A DNA stretch of 64,000 nt from Aplectana chamaeleonis (GCA_029168955.1 JAPDOI010000896.1:186001-250000), one strand, 5' to 3'; positions 44,620 to 57,167 are shown, counted from the first letter of the stretch. Numbers and translations: made by a program. The notes: generated by a model from the sequence alone, not told the origin.

Positions 44620-45030
44620 ATATTCCTTGATTTCGCTTTGATGAGTTTAACGCACAAGCTTGTTGGAATCGGTCCCACGTCTGTCACTGCTTATCGATAG
44701 TTGGTCTGCGTTAGATAGCCGAATCGCATTTCTGGTCATTTCACTAGATTTCCCAATTGCGCATTTCTTCAAATCATTCTTCGCCAAGTAATTTTTAAAA
44801 ATATCCTCCATCACTGGATGAGGGATCGCCGCGACGCTGCTTGGCGGGAAAAATTGCGCGATCAATAGCCACTCTTCCTTCGTTTTCCCGCGCGCAATTT
44901 TTTCCCGCCAAGCAGCGTCGCGGCGATCCTCATCCAGTGATGGACGATATTTCATGACAATTTTTTCTACTTTTTTAACTTCTAATTTCTCGTCCATATG
45001 ACATTGCCAAATCATTACTTTTTTCAGGAA
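44620..45030. mobile_element. Relative of the 32.2-kb foldback with an inserted hairpin
   Basis: The outer parts match 32,440-32,660 (TTGATTTCGCTTTGATGAGT, CAAGCTTGTTGG, GACATTGCCAAATCATTACT). The interior carries the palindrome 44,808-44,944. The 159-codon minus ORF across it results from the hairpin symmetry. Confidence 0.7.
44808..44944. repeat. GC-rich hairpin, arms ~55 bp
   Basis: CCATCACTGGATGAGGGATC then GCCGCGACGCTGCTTGGCGG pairs with CCGCCAAGCAGCGTCGCGGC then GATCCTCATCCAGTGATGG. A half copy (CCCGCCAAGCGGCGTCGCGG) is at 44,570. Confidence 0.9.
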
Positions 45031-45129
45031 GCTGAACATTAAGAAAATGATAGTCTGCACGCAAACCCGTTTTACGAAACTACACCCCACCGCGTCTGGA
45101 TGCGTCTCGAAGTTATATGGTATCAAACG

Positions 45130-46290
45130 GATGGAAGTAGGCTGGAGTCACACGGTTTTAGACAGTTTTTCGTCCAACAATGACGGGGAGGACGAAGTCC
45201 AGTTGCTTTCTGTGTAGAATTCTGTAGAATCAAAATGGAACCCACTTTTTTCTACTTTTTGTTGTCTTGATTCCAAAAGTTTTGTGTTCATGGTGTTCTG
45301 GAATGTGTTGATTGACATTGGGACGATGTCGCTTCAAATCCTTAGTGGCTCTTCCATGGACCCTATTGAAGTGCTACATGATTTCTCTTAAAATGCATTT
45401 ATCTCTTCTTCTACGAGACTCCTCGTCGTTTTGTTCACTAATCATGTACTCTATGGTAATCTAAAAAGAAATTAAATGTGAAAAAGGTATGAGAAAAGGC
45501 CAGCAGACGTGGGTAGGTGAGTGGTACAGCATTTCTAGAACCACTTGGGGCCGATTTCCATCGAAAACTAAGTTTTCTTCGAATTCCCAATGAATGCAGA
45601 GAGGTTATTTTTGCTGCGACGGCGTTTTTTTAGGGCATTGTGTTTGCAGGACGCACACCATTGTTCGCCCACGTGTGTTCGGGTGGGCGAGGCGGCATTT
45701 GGGTCAGGGTAGCTTCGATTTGGAATAGGCTAACCCTCCTAAACAAACATAGAACACGTGCCACTGGTAATCTCATTTCGACCAGAAATTTCTTGAGATT
45801 TCGGCATAAGGCGGCTTACGGTAGCACGTCCTAGAACTTAATTGCCATTTGTTGCAATTGTTATGGTTAGTCACATCGCTTTAGTGAATCACGGAAGTTC
45901 AGGACAGGTTTTTGAGGCAAGACCAAAAGTGTATGAAGGCCCATTTCTGCAAAGCGAGGCTAGTGGTTGTGAAAACAGGAAAAATGGTGCAGCTCGGTGA
46001 AAAAACTTTCGGAAAAGAAAAAAATGAATAAATAATTTCAAAGTTAGGGTTAGGGGGGTATGGAACCAGCGAAGTAACGTGGCAATAAAGCCACCGCCTA
46101 AGAGAACACTGCTGGGCTCAAGAAGCTGTCATCCCATATACATAAAGGTCAAGGTAGTTCATACATTGGCCATAACAAAAGACGGAGTTTGCAAATTCAG
46201 ATTGCATGAAAAGAATTCTATCATTAATGACTGTATTCTAAGCGATAATTTATAGTCACTCACGCATATCTACACTCATGGGGGTCTTAC
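45130..46290. other. Gene-free stretch
   Basis: No recognised exon, RNA or element. ORFs up to 64 codons only. Confidence 0.45.
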
Positions 46291-46309
46291 AGTACGCCGG
46301 ACGGTATCT

Positions 46310-48012
46310 CTACAATACCGGCCATAACTTCTGTCCAAAAGCGCGTCGGCGACGCGAAATCGCGTCGAAAACGCCGTTTTCGTTCGGAGTGGACTTTTTG
46401 AGAACCTGAGAAAACCATTCGAATTCTCTCAATGAGGAGATTCCGTTTATATGTTCAGACTTGAGAAAAACTTAAGTCTTCACCTAGTTATGGCCTATTT
46501 TTTCCTAAAAGGAGGCAAAATCTCTGTGAGTGGTTACTTTTTGAATCTGAAAACACTATTCGCTTCCTCTCGTCGTCCTGATTCCCAAAATCTTTTCAAG
46601 ATTAAAAAAATGTAAATTCTTGATATAGTTATGGCATATTTCGCCCACCCAAAGAGTAGGAATGCTCTACCAACGGCGAAACTTGAACGTGAGGATCACC
46701 AGTACATTTGTGTCGTAATTCTGGCTTCAAAGCTGTCTCTGTACCTGGAAAAGATTCAAAAAGAAATTTTTAATTAAGCTAATACGGAGGTTTTTTCTAC
46801 TGTGCTTCTCTGGGTCAAATTCCGGTCCGCAATTGCGTTTCGACACGCTTTGCGGCCGCACGCGCTCGAGTCAGTCGAGTTTCCAGCGCCAAAGCCGACT
46901 CGATATAGCTCTTTTATACAGTTTTCTTCAATTCTGTTTAGTTTCCAGTTTCTAAAACCTACCTAGAGTCAATAGATTGGTGGCTGCGGCGCTGGAAATT
47001 CTTCCGACTCAGCGCGCGGCCGCAAAGGCGTGTCGAGACGCAATTGTGGACCGGAATTCGGCGGAGAGAAGCGCTATAACTAGGTGAAAATGCATTTTTT
47101 CCTATAAAATGAGTGATTCGATACTTTCCTTGTACGCATTCCCGAAAGATTGCTCAATGATGAGCCACACTCTGCTCAGGAATTGAATCAATGCTGTGCG
47201 CGCCGCGACCGCGCGCGCTGACTGGGTGGTCTGTAGCCGCGGAATCACTCACCGATAGCGTAGTGTTAGAATAGGATTTAGTAAACCAGGGATAAATCAC
47301 CCATAACGCTAACTCCTCTTCCGATAGTCTCTTAATGCTGATTCAATACGGACCACCTGTGCAGGTAACTGCTCTCTTTTCTGAGTCGAGCAACGTTCCG
47401 TCTCGCTATATAAATATCTCAGAGAACACCCATGATGTTTATTCCTCTCCATTTTGGACATTTGGTCTTTCAGATACAATAGCGTGGAGAGCGCGGAGAA
47501 CCGAGAAATTGAAGGGAGACCATCGCCAAAACCGAGTTCATATAAAACTAAGAAAGATTAAGAGTGAAATCTCGCTTTTTTCCAGGTACAGAGACCGCTT
47601 TGAAGTCAGAATTACGACACAAATATACTGGTGATGCCCACATTCAAGTTTTGCCGTTGATAGAGCGTTCCTACTCTTTGAGTGGGCTAAATATGCCATA
47701 ACTATGTCAAGAAGCAACATTTTTTAAACTTGACAAGATTTTGGAATCATGACGACGAAAGAAAGCGATTAGTAATTTCAGATTCAAAAAGCAACCACTC
47801 ACAAAGATTTTGACTCCCTTCAAGGAAAATAGGCCTCAACTAGGCGAAGACTTGAGTTTTTCTCAAGTTTGAACGAATAATCGGAATCGCCTCATCGAGG
47901 AGGAATCAAATGGTCTTTTCAGGTTCTCGAAATGTCCCCACAGAACGAAAACGGCGTTTCGACGTGATTTCGCGTCACCGACGCGCTTTGGGACAGAAGT
48001 TATGGCCGGTAT
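46310..48012. mobile_element. Large inverted repeat (arms ~450 bp), 1.7 kb overall
   Basis: 46,312-46,770 (ACCGGCCATAACTTCTGTCC, CGCGTCGGCGACGCGAAATC) is repeated inverted at 47,560-48,012 (GATTTCGCGTCACCGACGCG, GGGACAGAAGTTATGGCCGG). The centre holds a foldback (46,800-47,060) and unrelated sequence. The plus ORF of 99 codons at 47,335 has no recognised motif. Confidence 0.8.
46795..47066. mobile_element. GGCCAAATTCCGGTCCGC foldback, copy 1
   Basis: Ends TCTGGGTCAAATTCCGGTCC...GCGTTTCGACACGCTTTGCG and the inverse CGTGTCGAGACGCAATTGTG...GGACCGGAATTC. Interior has TTTCCAGCGCC and GGCTGCGGCGCTGGAAA as inner arms. Confidence 0.8.
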
Positions 48013-48269
48013 TGTATGATAACACCATCCCTCAAAAAACATGCGGTGCCCAGAGTTAAGTGTCGTAACGAACGCAGAGCTGCGTGTGCTGCTCATCCAA
48101 CTCCGAGCTCGAGAAGCGTGCATACCTCTGCAAGGTTTGACGATCTTTGTAGACGACGGGAGTGTGCTTACTGTAAGGATATAAAATATGCCGAGTTAAG
48201 GCAGTGTTCACAATAAAAAAGCTCTCCGTTTTTTCGCGAAAATGCAAGCTTTGGGTCTCTCTAAGAAGA

Positions 48270-48530
48270 GTAAGGGCCAAATTCCGGTCCGCAGCTGCGT
48301 CTCGACACGCTTTGCGGCCGCACGCGCTTGAGTCAGTCGGGCTTCCAGCGCTAAAGTCGACTTGATATGCCTTTTTTATACAATTTTCTCCAATTTTTAT
48401 TAGTTTCTAGTTTCTAAAACCCACGTAGAGTCAGCAGATCGGCGGCTGTGGCGCTGAAACCTCTTCCGACTCGGGAGCTTGCGGCTGCAAAGTGTGTGGA
48501 GAGGCAATTGCGTACCGGAATTTGGCCCAG
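48270..48530. mobile_element. GGCCAAATTCCGGTCCGC foldback, copy 2
   Basis: Same family as 46,795 and 51,412: GGGCCAAATTCCGGTCCGCA at the left, GTACCGGAATTTGGCCC at the right, inner GTTTCTAGTTTCTAAAACCC. Confidence 0.85.
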
Positions 48531-48629
48531 ATAAGCACAGTATCAGAGATCTCCTTGAACAGTTTCCCCCGGCTTATTTCAGTGACTTTGCTCTATTACA
48601 CGGACTAGCAGTCCGAAAATTGATGAAAA

Positions 48630-48880
48630 TTTGGGTCAATAGAAAATAGAGGAATATTTTGTGCAAAGCAGGATTAGCTGGGCCCAAGAAAATACGGAGC
48701 AATAGAGAGGAGATAATTGCAAAGGAGGGAGGCGGGGTAATACTTATGGATTTCGTGCACTTTTGGTGCGTTTTTCTCAATTTCTACGTCATTTTAGTTC
48801 TACCTGGGAGTCACTTAATCAATATAGCGAATAATCTCAAAATTGAAGATTATCGTGAACACTGCCTTCAAGACGGCGTT
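48630..48880. mobile_element. TTAA family-1 type partial element
   Basis: Matches 10,720-11,005 and ends GATTATCGTGAACACTGCCTT, where family-1 elements end. Confidence 0.65.
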
Positions 48881-49261
48881 CAGAGTTTTCGCAGGGCGAC
48901 ACCATGGCATGTGTCGGTGCAACGCGAAAATCGCGTCGCGCAGGTATTCAAGTGTGAACGCTGGGCGACAATGTTTACGAGGAATTGCGTACGTACGCAA
49001 TTTCTCGTAAACAAGCAACAGAATTTTATTCTGTAGAAACACCAGCAGTTTTTTCCTGTTCGTCTAAGTGCAAGTGATCCTAAGCTTTGGTACATCCCTA
49101 GTGACCTGTTGATTTCGATTATCACCAGCAGCGGAGCGGTGGGGCTCGGTGAAATATAACTAGTGATAAGGAGGTTTAAACGAAAAAGCCATCGCTCCGC
49201 GTTGTGATAACCGAAAACAGGAGTTCACTTAAAATGAAACAGAGTCTACATATATGTATAT

Positions 49262-50312
49262 CAGGGCTGTGCGTTATAAAGTTAACGTGTTAACGCATTA
49301 ACGGGTTAACGCGTTTTTTTTGTGAAAATTAACGATTAACGGTTAACGAAAAAGTCCTAAAATTACGTTAACTTGGGGTTCGGTAATAGCAGTGGAATTA
49401 TGGCACTTATTAATCTGCTGGATTGGCGGCTTTTTTTTCAATTTTCGTTTGTTGTGAAATATGTAGCTGACCTCAATGTTTCAAATTCCATTGTTCACCA
49501 ATTTCCGTCATTTCTTCTCAAAATTGAAGAACTTCGAATTTGTGTTCCAGAAGTGTGCTTGAAGGCCGGGACGGTGATACTCTTAAGCATATCTTGACTT
49601 TATTGAATGGTATATGACTATATGTATGTACAGTGACCAGCCTACCGGCCGTTTTGGCGTCTGGCAGGGGGCTTCGCTCCCAGACGAGCCAATTTCCGCC
49701 TACGGCGGAAATGATCAAATCGTCTTTGCATATAAACGGTCGACGCACATGTTTCCTTCACCTTAATCTATTCTGCCGTATACGTAAAGACTGCATCAGG
49801 CTCTTCTCACATTTCATGCCGTAGCGCATGCTCTACATAAAACGCCAGTAACTTTTTGTCACGCGGCGCACGCTCTGCATGGAGCGCACCACGCTGCGTA
49901 CTCTCCACACAAAGCGCTAGTCAATTTCTAAGAAGCGTCGCTAGCCCTCTAAATGAAGCGCTACTCACGTTCTACGACGCTGCGCAAGCTTCACATACTG
50001 CGCTACTCACTTTCTACTACCGCGCACACTTCACATGGAGCGCTACTCACATTTCACGTCGAGACGCACGCTCCAAATAATGCCTCAGTCATTTTCCACA
50101 GCGTCCTCCTGAGACCATCTGAAGGTCTGTTTTACAATTACTGGGACCTCTGGTGAGTTATCGATTTTCGCTGTGGTCAGAAATGTTTTTGAATTTGTTA
50201 ACGAAATGCAAAATCAACGTGTTAACGAATTAACGGGTTTCAGCGATTTTTTCTTGAAAATTAATGATTAACGCTTAACGAAAATAAAATTTTCCATTAA
50301 CGCACACCCCTG
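49262..50312. mobile_element. Complete non-autonomous hAT-type element, 1,051 bp, with 8-bp target duplication
   Basis: Left end CAGGGCTGTGCGTTA, right end TTAACGCACACCCCTG; inverted, these give CAGGG(C/G)TGTGCGTTA, the typical hAT form. ATGTATAT stands immediately outside both ends (49,254-49,261 and 50,313-50,320), a perfect 8-bp duplication as expected for hAT transposition. Subterminal AACGTGTTAACGnATTAACG clusters occur at both ends in the same orientation. No transposase ORF. An internal minisatellite fills 49,810-50,100. Confidence 0.9.
49810..50100. repeat. ~46-bp minisatellite inside the hAT element
   Basis: About six diverged units built on GGAGCGCTACTCACnTTTC then TACnnCGCGCACnCTTCACAT. 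Confidence 0.75.
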
Positions 50313-50723
50313 ATGTATATGCTTGTTTTAATGCTTTCATTGTTAGATTCGGTTGTGTTAATGAAAGAAAAAACACTGAAGAAAAGCAGCAAAGAGTATG
50401 CCATCGTGAGAAGCCCACCGCGGGCTGAATATAAAATCGCGACACGTCGCGAATGCACTCTGGGCGTCGCCTATGAAGGACTGTTTAGCTTATTGAGTGC
50501 CAAAGCTGTGGTAAAATATGTGGAAGAAACAGAATGATCTCTTTTTAAACGTCTGGACGAACATACATAGAATCCCAGCCTCTTATCCGACAAACAGCTT
50601 TCCTAGAAACAAAACACTCGCTCATCTACAGGAAGTCGCCCTTGGATTGATATTTTTTGGTACTACACCTCTCACAGTCAATAGGAAACCCGGTAGAAAG
50701 GAAAATTTTAGAAGCAATAGAAG

Positions 50724-51212
50724 TTAAAGGCAGTGTTCACGATAAAAATCGTTTTTCTGTTTACCCACCTATCTTGAAAAGGGCCCCATGCTGATTCCAA
50801 TGATGTCTCTGAAGTCGTACAAGACCTTCTGGGAACGGAGTTATGGTCCCTCAAAGATTGACTAAGAAACATGGTGGACGAAGTTGTCCGAGGCTTATAA
50901 CTTCCGTCTTTTGCAACCGATCTATGCGAGCTGACCTGAGTAAAGAGAGAAGCTGAGAATGAAGGGAAGAACGGGGCTAATGATTGAAAATCATCGCTCA
51001 TCTCACGATCTCGAGCATTCATTTGTTCATGTCGGTGGGCGTGTGATGCGCTTTGGGGTTTCAATGCGCTCAGTTGCAACTTCGGGCTCTTTAGACTCTT
51101 CCTGGCTCGTTTTCATGCGTTCTTTCTGACGTTAACGTTACAGAGTGTCCCTCCACCACCCAATCCTAGTGGAATTTCGAAAACTTTTTTTCATCGTGAA
51201 CACTGCCTTTAA
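50724..51212. mobile_element. TTAA family-1 element (489 bp)
   Basis: Ends TTAAAGGCAGTGTTCACGAT and ATCGTGAACACTGCCTTTAA, an exact 20-bp inverted pair with TTAA at each border. It is the cleanest copy in the window. A plus ORF ends just before it. Confidence 0.9.
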
Positions 51213-51411
51213 ATGGTTATCCCTGAAATAAACAACCGAGGAGATTTGGGCGAGGTTCTACAAATCATAGCGTGATAAGGTTAGCTGCTCTCGGCTACTG
51301 TAGGAATTCAATGATAGAAAAACGAGGGCGGTTCTGACCACATATCTAGAAGCGCTATGGGGTATAAAAATCTTCAATCGCAGTTGTTGCGCTCCAGGTA
51401 CTGTGCTTTTA

Positions 51412-51668
51412 TGAGCCTAATTCCGGTCCGCATTTGCGTCTCGACACGCTATGCGGCCGCATGCGCTCGAGTCGGTCGAGTTTCCAGCGCCAAAACCAAC
51501 TCGATTTGGATTCCTTATACAGCTTTCTCCAATTCTTTTAGTTTCCGATTTCCAGAACCCACCTAGAGGCAACGGATTGGTGGCTGCGGCTCTGGAAACT
51601 TCCGACTCGTAAGCCTGCGGCAGCAAAGCGTGTCGAGACGCAATTGCGGACCGGAGTTTGGCCCAGGG
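51412..51668. mobile_element. GGCCAAATTCCGGTCCGC foldback, copy 3
   Basis: AGCCTAATTCCGGTCCGCAT at left and GCGGACCGGAGTTTGGCCC at right. Inner arms TTTCCAGCGCCAAAACC and GGCTCTGGAAA match copies 1 and 2. Confidence 0.85.
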
Positions 51669-51689
51669 AAGCACAGTACACACAACCTA

Positions 51690-54270
51690 TGGCGGGCAAG
51701 GCAGGTTTGCTGCTTTGCTACTGGTACGACTCCTGTACGGCTGTACGGTATGTATTTTAGGTCTGATGACGGTGCTAAGCACTGAAAGCTTACCGAGGGC
51801 AAAAGATTTGGGAATGAACTTTGCGAAGTTCTTACAACTCCTTACCAAACAAACCCTTTTGGAACCTTTGAAATTTTTTGGAGCCTCGCAATAAACTTTT
51901 TATTTCAGAGAGCACCGTTTCCCCGCAGTTTTTGCACATTTCTTGGGATCTGTGGCGCGCGCTTCGATTCAGCTGAAAATCTCAAAATCGTAATTCTGCC
52001 CGGGCCCTGCCCTCAAAAGCATCGCCCGCCCAAAAACCGCGTTTGTTTTTTTTTCTCCTTTATATTTTAGCCTACTTTTTGTGATATATTACAATGAGCT
52101 GATAAATGACAATCAAGTATTTTCATGCGTTTGAATAAATAAAATCACCCAGGGAGTTCAAAGCGCAAACCCATTCCTATGTTGCAATCTCTGTTGCACT
52201 GAATACACCAAATAGGAGCCACGGGGATAATTCTAAAGCTTTTTGTGGAATTCCGTTCTCTTTTGAAAAAGGGATCGTCGAACCTTTTCAACAAAGTCTG
52301 GAATGTAAACTGAACCTGTGCAGCGAAAGTGGCGCATCCTGTCACCACACTACGCGTGTCTTTTTGGAAGGCAAAAGCCGAGAATTCACACTCTGCATGC
52401 GATACGTATGCAATGACATAGCATGATTATAACCGTACAAGGGCCAGAAGTTCTTCCACCAAGCTCGCACCTTTAATGCGGTGTGACAATTACAAATCTC
52501 ACAACAAAAGACTGTCCTGGGGTGCGATCCAAGAACATTTCCACAGGAGTAAAAGTGGTCCACATGATGAGAAATCACGGATGATAGCTGAAAGGATAGA
52601 TCCATTTTGGCCGGTTTCGGCAACCTATCATTATTGGCCAGTTCTTATCGGAAAACATTTTTTTCTCCCGTGGAGAATATTCTCAAAAAACGCACCCTGG
52701 ACGCATTCGCAAAAGGTTAATGGTGAGTGGTTACATCGTCAAAGTACCATTCCTTAGTAACGCTCCCCCAACTCTCTATGCAGTTTAGCTCCTGAACATC
52801 AATTGCGGAGGTGGGCCGTAATGTGATTGCACTAGTATTGGAGTTGCGTAGTTACCCGGGAATGCAGGAAGTCTTTTTACAACGGCTGGAAATTAGACTC
52901 TACTTCCATCAAAATCGATGGGTCTTCCGGCAAACTTTCTAACATCCACGGTGCACTTTCGATTATCCTGTCCGAGGTCTTAGCTAGAGCAGTACTTTGA
53001 CCGGAAGAATTACGACTGTTAAGGAACCGGTTAGTCACTCCCTTGAGCAGAGGAAAGTGTTAATGGACTTTGCGAAATTTCAAGGGCGATATTTTTAAGA
53101 AGACAGCAGGACAACTATTTGCACTATGTAGTGATTGCTTTGCACACCTTATTCGCTATCTTTCATAAAAACTGTCAGGGAAGTTAGAGCAATTCAGATT
53201 ACACATATACATTATAGATTTTGATTTAAATCCATAGCGCGTTCTGTCTCCATTGAGATCGAGAAACTTTGGTCTATGGGCATGGCTCACCTTTTTTATT
53301 TTCGGGGGGGCGAAGTGTTCAATTTTTCCCTGCTTATATAGAGTGAATAAAGATTTCGCGCTTGGCAGGGTTGCTAGAACCACGCAAGGCCGAACTCTAA
53401 TATCATCGAATACCCATTAGGATGGACTGGTGCCTGGCAGCGGGTAGCACGTTCACGATTATCACTATGGGTGATTTTCTAAAGTAGATTTATAGGCGAT
53501 GACGATTGCCAGGGCTGCCGGTGTGGGGAAGAACGGCGAGGAAACGACCCGGGAATGGCAAAGAACTGGCTGCAAACTGGTATTTTAAAGTCTTCAGCGA
53601 AACGTTCCGTCTCATGACATCCTTCAGATCACTATAGTATACATTGTCGCTGTCATGCTGCGGCAGTCATGACATTTAGCACCAATCGTGGCGGGACCAG
53701 CAACGGAGCAAATGGCATCTGGCCGTAGTAGGAACAGTTGTCGCGAGTGCGTCGCAGCTGACGTGTCGCGGAGGGCTGACATACTGCAAAATGTGCCGAT
53801 GCCTGTCGTTGTCACTCGTCGCTGTCGCTCTTGGATTGCATTGATAGATGCTATGATTCCCTCTTCACCAGCGGTCAACTCTTCCACTCGCAGAAAGTCA
53901 ACTTGGGCAAGGGTGGTCCTCTTTCAGCAAAGATTCACGGCTTTTTCTTTCTAAGACTGTCTTGTCGAAGCATATGGCACCAGATCTTAGGTACACCGTG
54001 GAGAGCCTCTGGAGTAAAAATAAACATAAAATTTCAGAATTTGAGCTTGACTTCCAGGTTCATGTAAATCGATAAAAAGGTGCCGCAGAAGGCGGCATCC
54101 ACAAGCTTCTGGACGGTGGCGTATACTTGAGTCACTTAGCACTCGACTCACGGTAGAAACAAAAGGGATCTATATTTCTGCCCTTCCTGCGAGGCTCAGG
54201 TTCTGTTCATTAATACGATCACCGGGTCACCTATTCACAGAGACCAGGAAGCCTAAAATGCATAACCTGA
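51690..54270. other. Mostly unrecognised sequence
   Basis: 51,900-52,015 matches the right half of 4,893-5,298. Minus ORFs 52,623-52,342 and 52,348-52,145 have Cys and aromatic residues but no recognised family. 53,440-53,960 has GTTCACGATTATCAC at its start, resembling a family-1 end. No exon chain found. Confidence 0.4.
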
Positions 54271-54279
54271 GGAGCCTTC

Positions 54280-54464
54280 TGGGGGTGCGTTCCAGAGAAC
54301 ATTCCCATGGGCAAAAACGCGTCCAAGGAATCTCGTAGCCAGTGCCACGTGGGAGTTATTTTCACTTATAATTCGTATCCATGGAAAGCAAATTTGCCTT
54401 TTGGTGAAGGTTGCTTTTCCTCCCACAACGTCGTGGGAACGTTCTTGGAACGCACCCCTCTAAT
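54280..54464. mobile_element. Small foldback element (~185 bp)
   Basis: GGGGTGCGTTCCAGAGAACA then TTCCCA at the left pairs with TGGGAACGTTCTTGGAACGC then ACCCC at the right. Confidence 0.8.
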
Positions 54465-54849
54465 AGCATGTGGTCGCGTTGAATCTTGATTACTGGATTC
54501 ACGTACAAACGAACAGTCGCATTTGTTCAGAAAATCTCGTCAGATGAAGAAACAAATTTTGAAGGAGTGAATCGTCTTGTTTTTTGCTACGTGCACAGCT
54601 GGCATATGACATCTCTAATTCGGCGCTGATTAATTTACAATGCAGTAGATTAGGAAGGTTTCACTGGCATACTATCCGTGTTTGCGTCTGATTGCACTTG
54701 TAAATTTTAATGGTCGCTCAAAGGGTCAAAGGTGACAGGGGCACTGTTGGCTGACTGTGATACGAATATTTTCTCACGTGCATGAGAGAATATGCCTGAT
54801 CTAATTGTCAGATTTGGTAAAGGATTGGCGTCTGCGTACTATACTTGTT

Positions 54850-55110
54850 ATCCGAAGATAGAATTCTTCGGATAATCAATCGGAATCAGATAACGTCGAT
54901 TTTTAAGTTTTCCGGATATTGGTTCGATTCAGATAAAGCCGATTTTGAAGTTTTCCGGATAATGGTTCTGATTCCAGATAATGCATTTTTTTCAAATTTT
55001 CGAATATTTCGGATTATCCTTTTTGAATCTCGGATATCCGGTCGGATCATTCGAAAAGAAGTGATCCGGATACTAAGCATACTTGCGTACATCATGAGCA
55101 TGTGAAGCTC
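54850..55110. repeat. Degenerate repeats of TTTTCCGGATAnTGGTTC
   Basis: Three to four imperfect units of about 55 bp with GATTTTnAAGTTTTCCGGAT and TTCnGATTCAGATAA. It explains the overlapping 86- and 88-codon ORFs on both strands. Confidence 0.65.
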
Positions 55111-55839
55111 TCCGGATTTTTGAAATTTGATCGAGCTGAGTTTCAAACGCAAAAATTATTCAGTATGCAGTTCTGTACGTGTAGAACTATCAAAGTGTTC
55201 CAACCATTACTCAGAGACTCAAAGCAGTCAATATAGACCTGACGTAAAGGTAGGAAGTTGACCAAAGCCCAACAAATGAGAAACTTTCTGCCACTCTGAC
55301 TCTGGAGCCGCTTTCGAGAGTTGTTTGTTGCAACCGAATGAGGCAGCTGGGTTGCTCAAATTTTGAGTTTATTTTTTCCTGACGAGTCGATCTTTCCATC
55401 AGTCGATGAGATTGCTGATTCAGCACTCAATGCAGCTGCTATGGTCCAGCGGTAAACATGAAACATGAAACTTTGTGGCTAAAGGAAGGGACCTATACTG
55501 TCGGACTCCGGCCGCTGTTCGACGCAACGCGACATGAGGATAATCAGTGTTTACTGACCGCGTGGCTTTACCATGAATACCCGTTGTCCCAACATGATTC
55601 TTGATTTGCAATGCGTGTCACAACTGCGTTTGTGCGCGCATCTGCGTACCGGAATTTCGCTCCGATAAGGACAACATTTTCTATCTAGCTTCCGTAGAGT
55701 GTTTGGTAAATGGAAGGAATCGAGTAGGTTATAAATCTAGTCTTTTTTAAAGTTCCAGAGCAAACTTGGAGTTACATGGTCAACAGTAAGCAGCAATGAT
55801 TACGCGCCATTCACATTACTGAACACCAGCCCAGCACGC

Positions 55840-56300
55840 GCGTGACGATGCAGGCGTGGCGTTGGTGTATGAATACTTTCTAAAGCACGCGCTTAGGGGA
55901 GACTATTAATACTCCAGCCCGGCGACGCCATGGCCGACGTAAAAGGGGCGTCAGCTACTTCGCCAAACAACAAATGCAGTACACCAGCTCACCATTACGA
56001 TAGCAGAGAATAGTAATGGAATTAATTATTGCGGAACGGAAAGGAATTGAAGATGTATTAATAATGAAAATGATGGAAAAAGTTGTTACGACCGTCGCCG
56101 CAATGGCGGAGCGGGCGTCAAGCGCGTGCCGTGCGGGTGGGGCGTCAGGCCATTCATACACCAACGCTAAGCCCGCGCGTGCCTCGCTGGCGTTAACGAG
56201 TAGTACGAATAGCGCCTCATTATGCCATGAGCGGGCTGAGTGGAGTTCAGCCGCTTACGCGTTGTTCGGTGGTTTCGATCTATCCGTTATCTGCATCCAC
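55840..56300. repeat. Second copy of the 11.4-kb repeat
   Basis: TGTATGAATACTTTCTAAAG, TACTCCAGCCCGGCGACGCC and GCAGAGAATAGTAATGGAAT match 11,436-11,740. Confidence 0.65.
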
Positions 56301-56586
56301 TCATGTCGCACCATATAGCCTTGTTTTGACTGCATCTGGTCGCTGTGGCCATGCGAGGGACAACTGTTCCTTTTTCATCGCGCGTAACAGGAAGGCGCTC
56401 CAATTGTGATTGCTTGGAGGCAAGCGCCCTACATCGCCGAGCCGCGGCTTTGAAATCCTTTGTTTTACTGCTTCGTTGCTGGAGGAGCGATTCTCAATGG
56501 TGGCTGGCCATCGCTCCGCGGTTAAAATGGCAGCGATGGAGCGATTGCCAGCGAATGATACGTTTCTTTCCGTGAACAATGCTCCA

Positions 56587-57167
56587 TTAAAGGCAGTGGT
56601 CACGACGAGAAACGTTATCGAAAGAGCTACAAAAATCAACTTAGATCAAAAACAGCTGAAAAACTATGAAGGTAGCGCGGTGAAAAACGGTCTACAAATA
56701 GAGTTTCTAGGGCCCAAAGAAGCTAGTTTGTGCACACGTGCACAGCGATGACGAAACAGATCGGACAGTTTCATGCCGAGCAGTCAAAAATCATCGACAT
56801 TCAGAGGACCAGAAATAAATGCAAACTTTAAACGAATAAAAACGGTTAGAATAATGAAAGCATCACTTCAGTCAATGTTTTTGACTAGATACACACACAT
56901 AAATTCGAAGGTTCATTGATTGATATTCAATTGCTTCAAGCTAGCTGATGTTCTTGATATAAGAGAGGTCATCGATGCCGATGATGTGGAGAGAGCCTCG
57001 TCCACCATCAACAAGACAAGAGGCAAGTTCAGGTTTCAAATTCGGCCCAAAACAGAGGTTTTTTCGGGATTTTTTCATAGTCTCTCACTACTCCGAGAAC
57101 CCAGGAAAGGATTTGGACAGAAAAACGACGGATACAAGCATATTTGATCGCATGACCACTGCCTTTA
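56587..57167. mobile_element. TTAA family-1 related element (581 bp), uninterrupted
   Basis: Left TTAAAGGCAGTGGTCACGAC, right GCATGACCACTGCCTTTAA. The right third (56,930-57,167) is the intact counterpart of the copy interrupted at 13,725. Confidence 0.8.

Noticed and set aside
44647..45126. 159-codon minus ORF
   Set aside because: It spans the foldback relative and its inserted hairpin; the two halves are reverse complements, with no recognised domain.
55435..55500. tRNA-like A box TATGGTCCAGCGGTAAAC
   Set aside because: No B box or T arm follows at the expected distance.
56410..56751. 113-codon plus ORF
   Set aside because: It crosses the border of a TTAA element and has no recognised motif.
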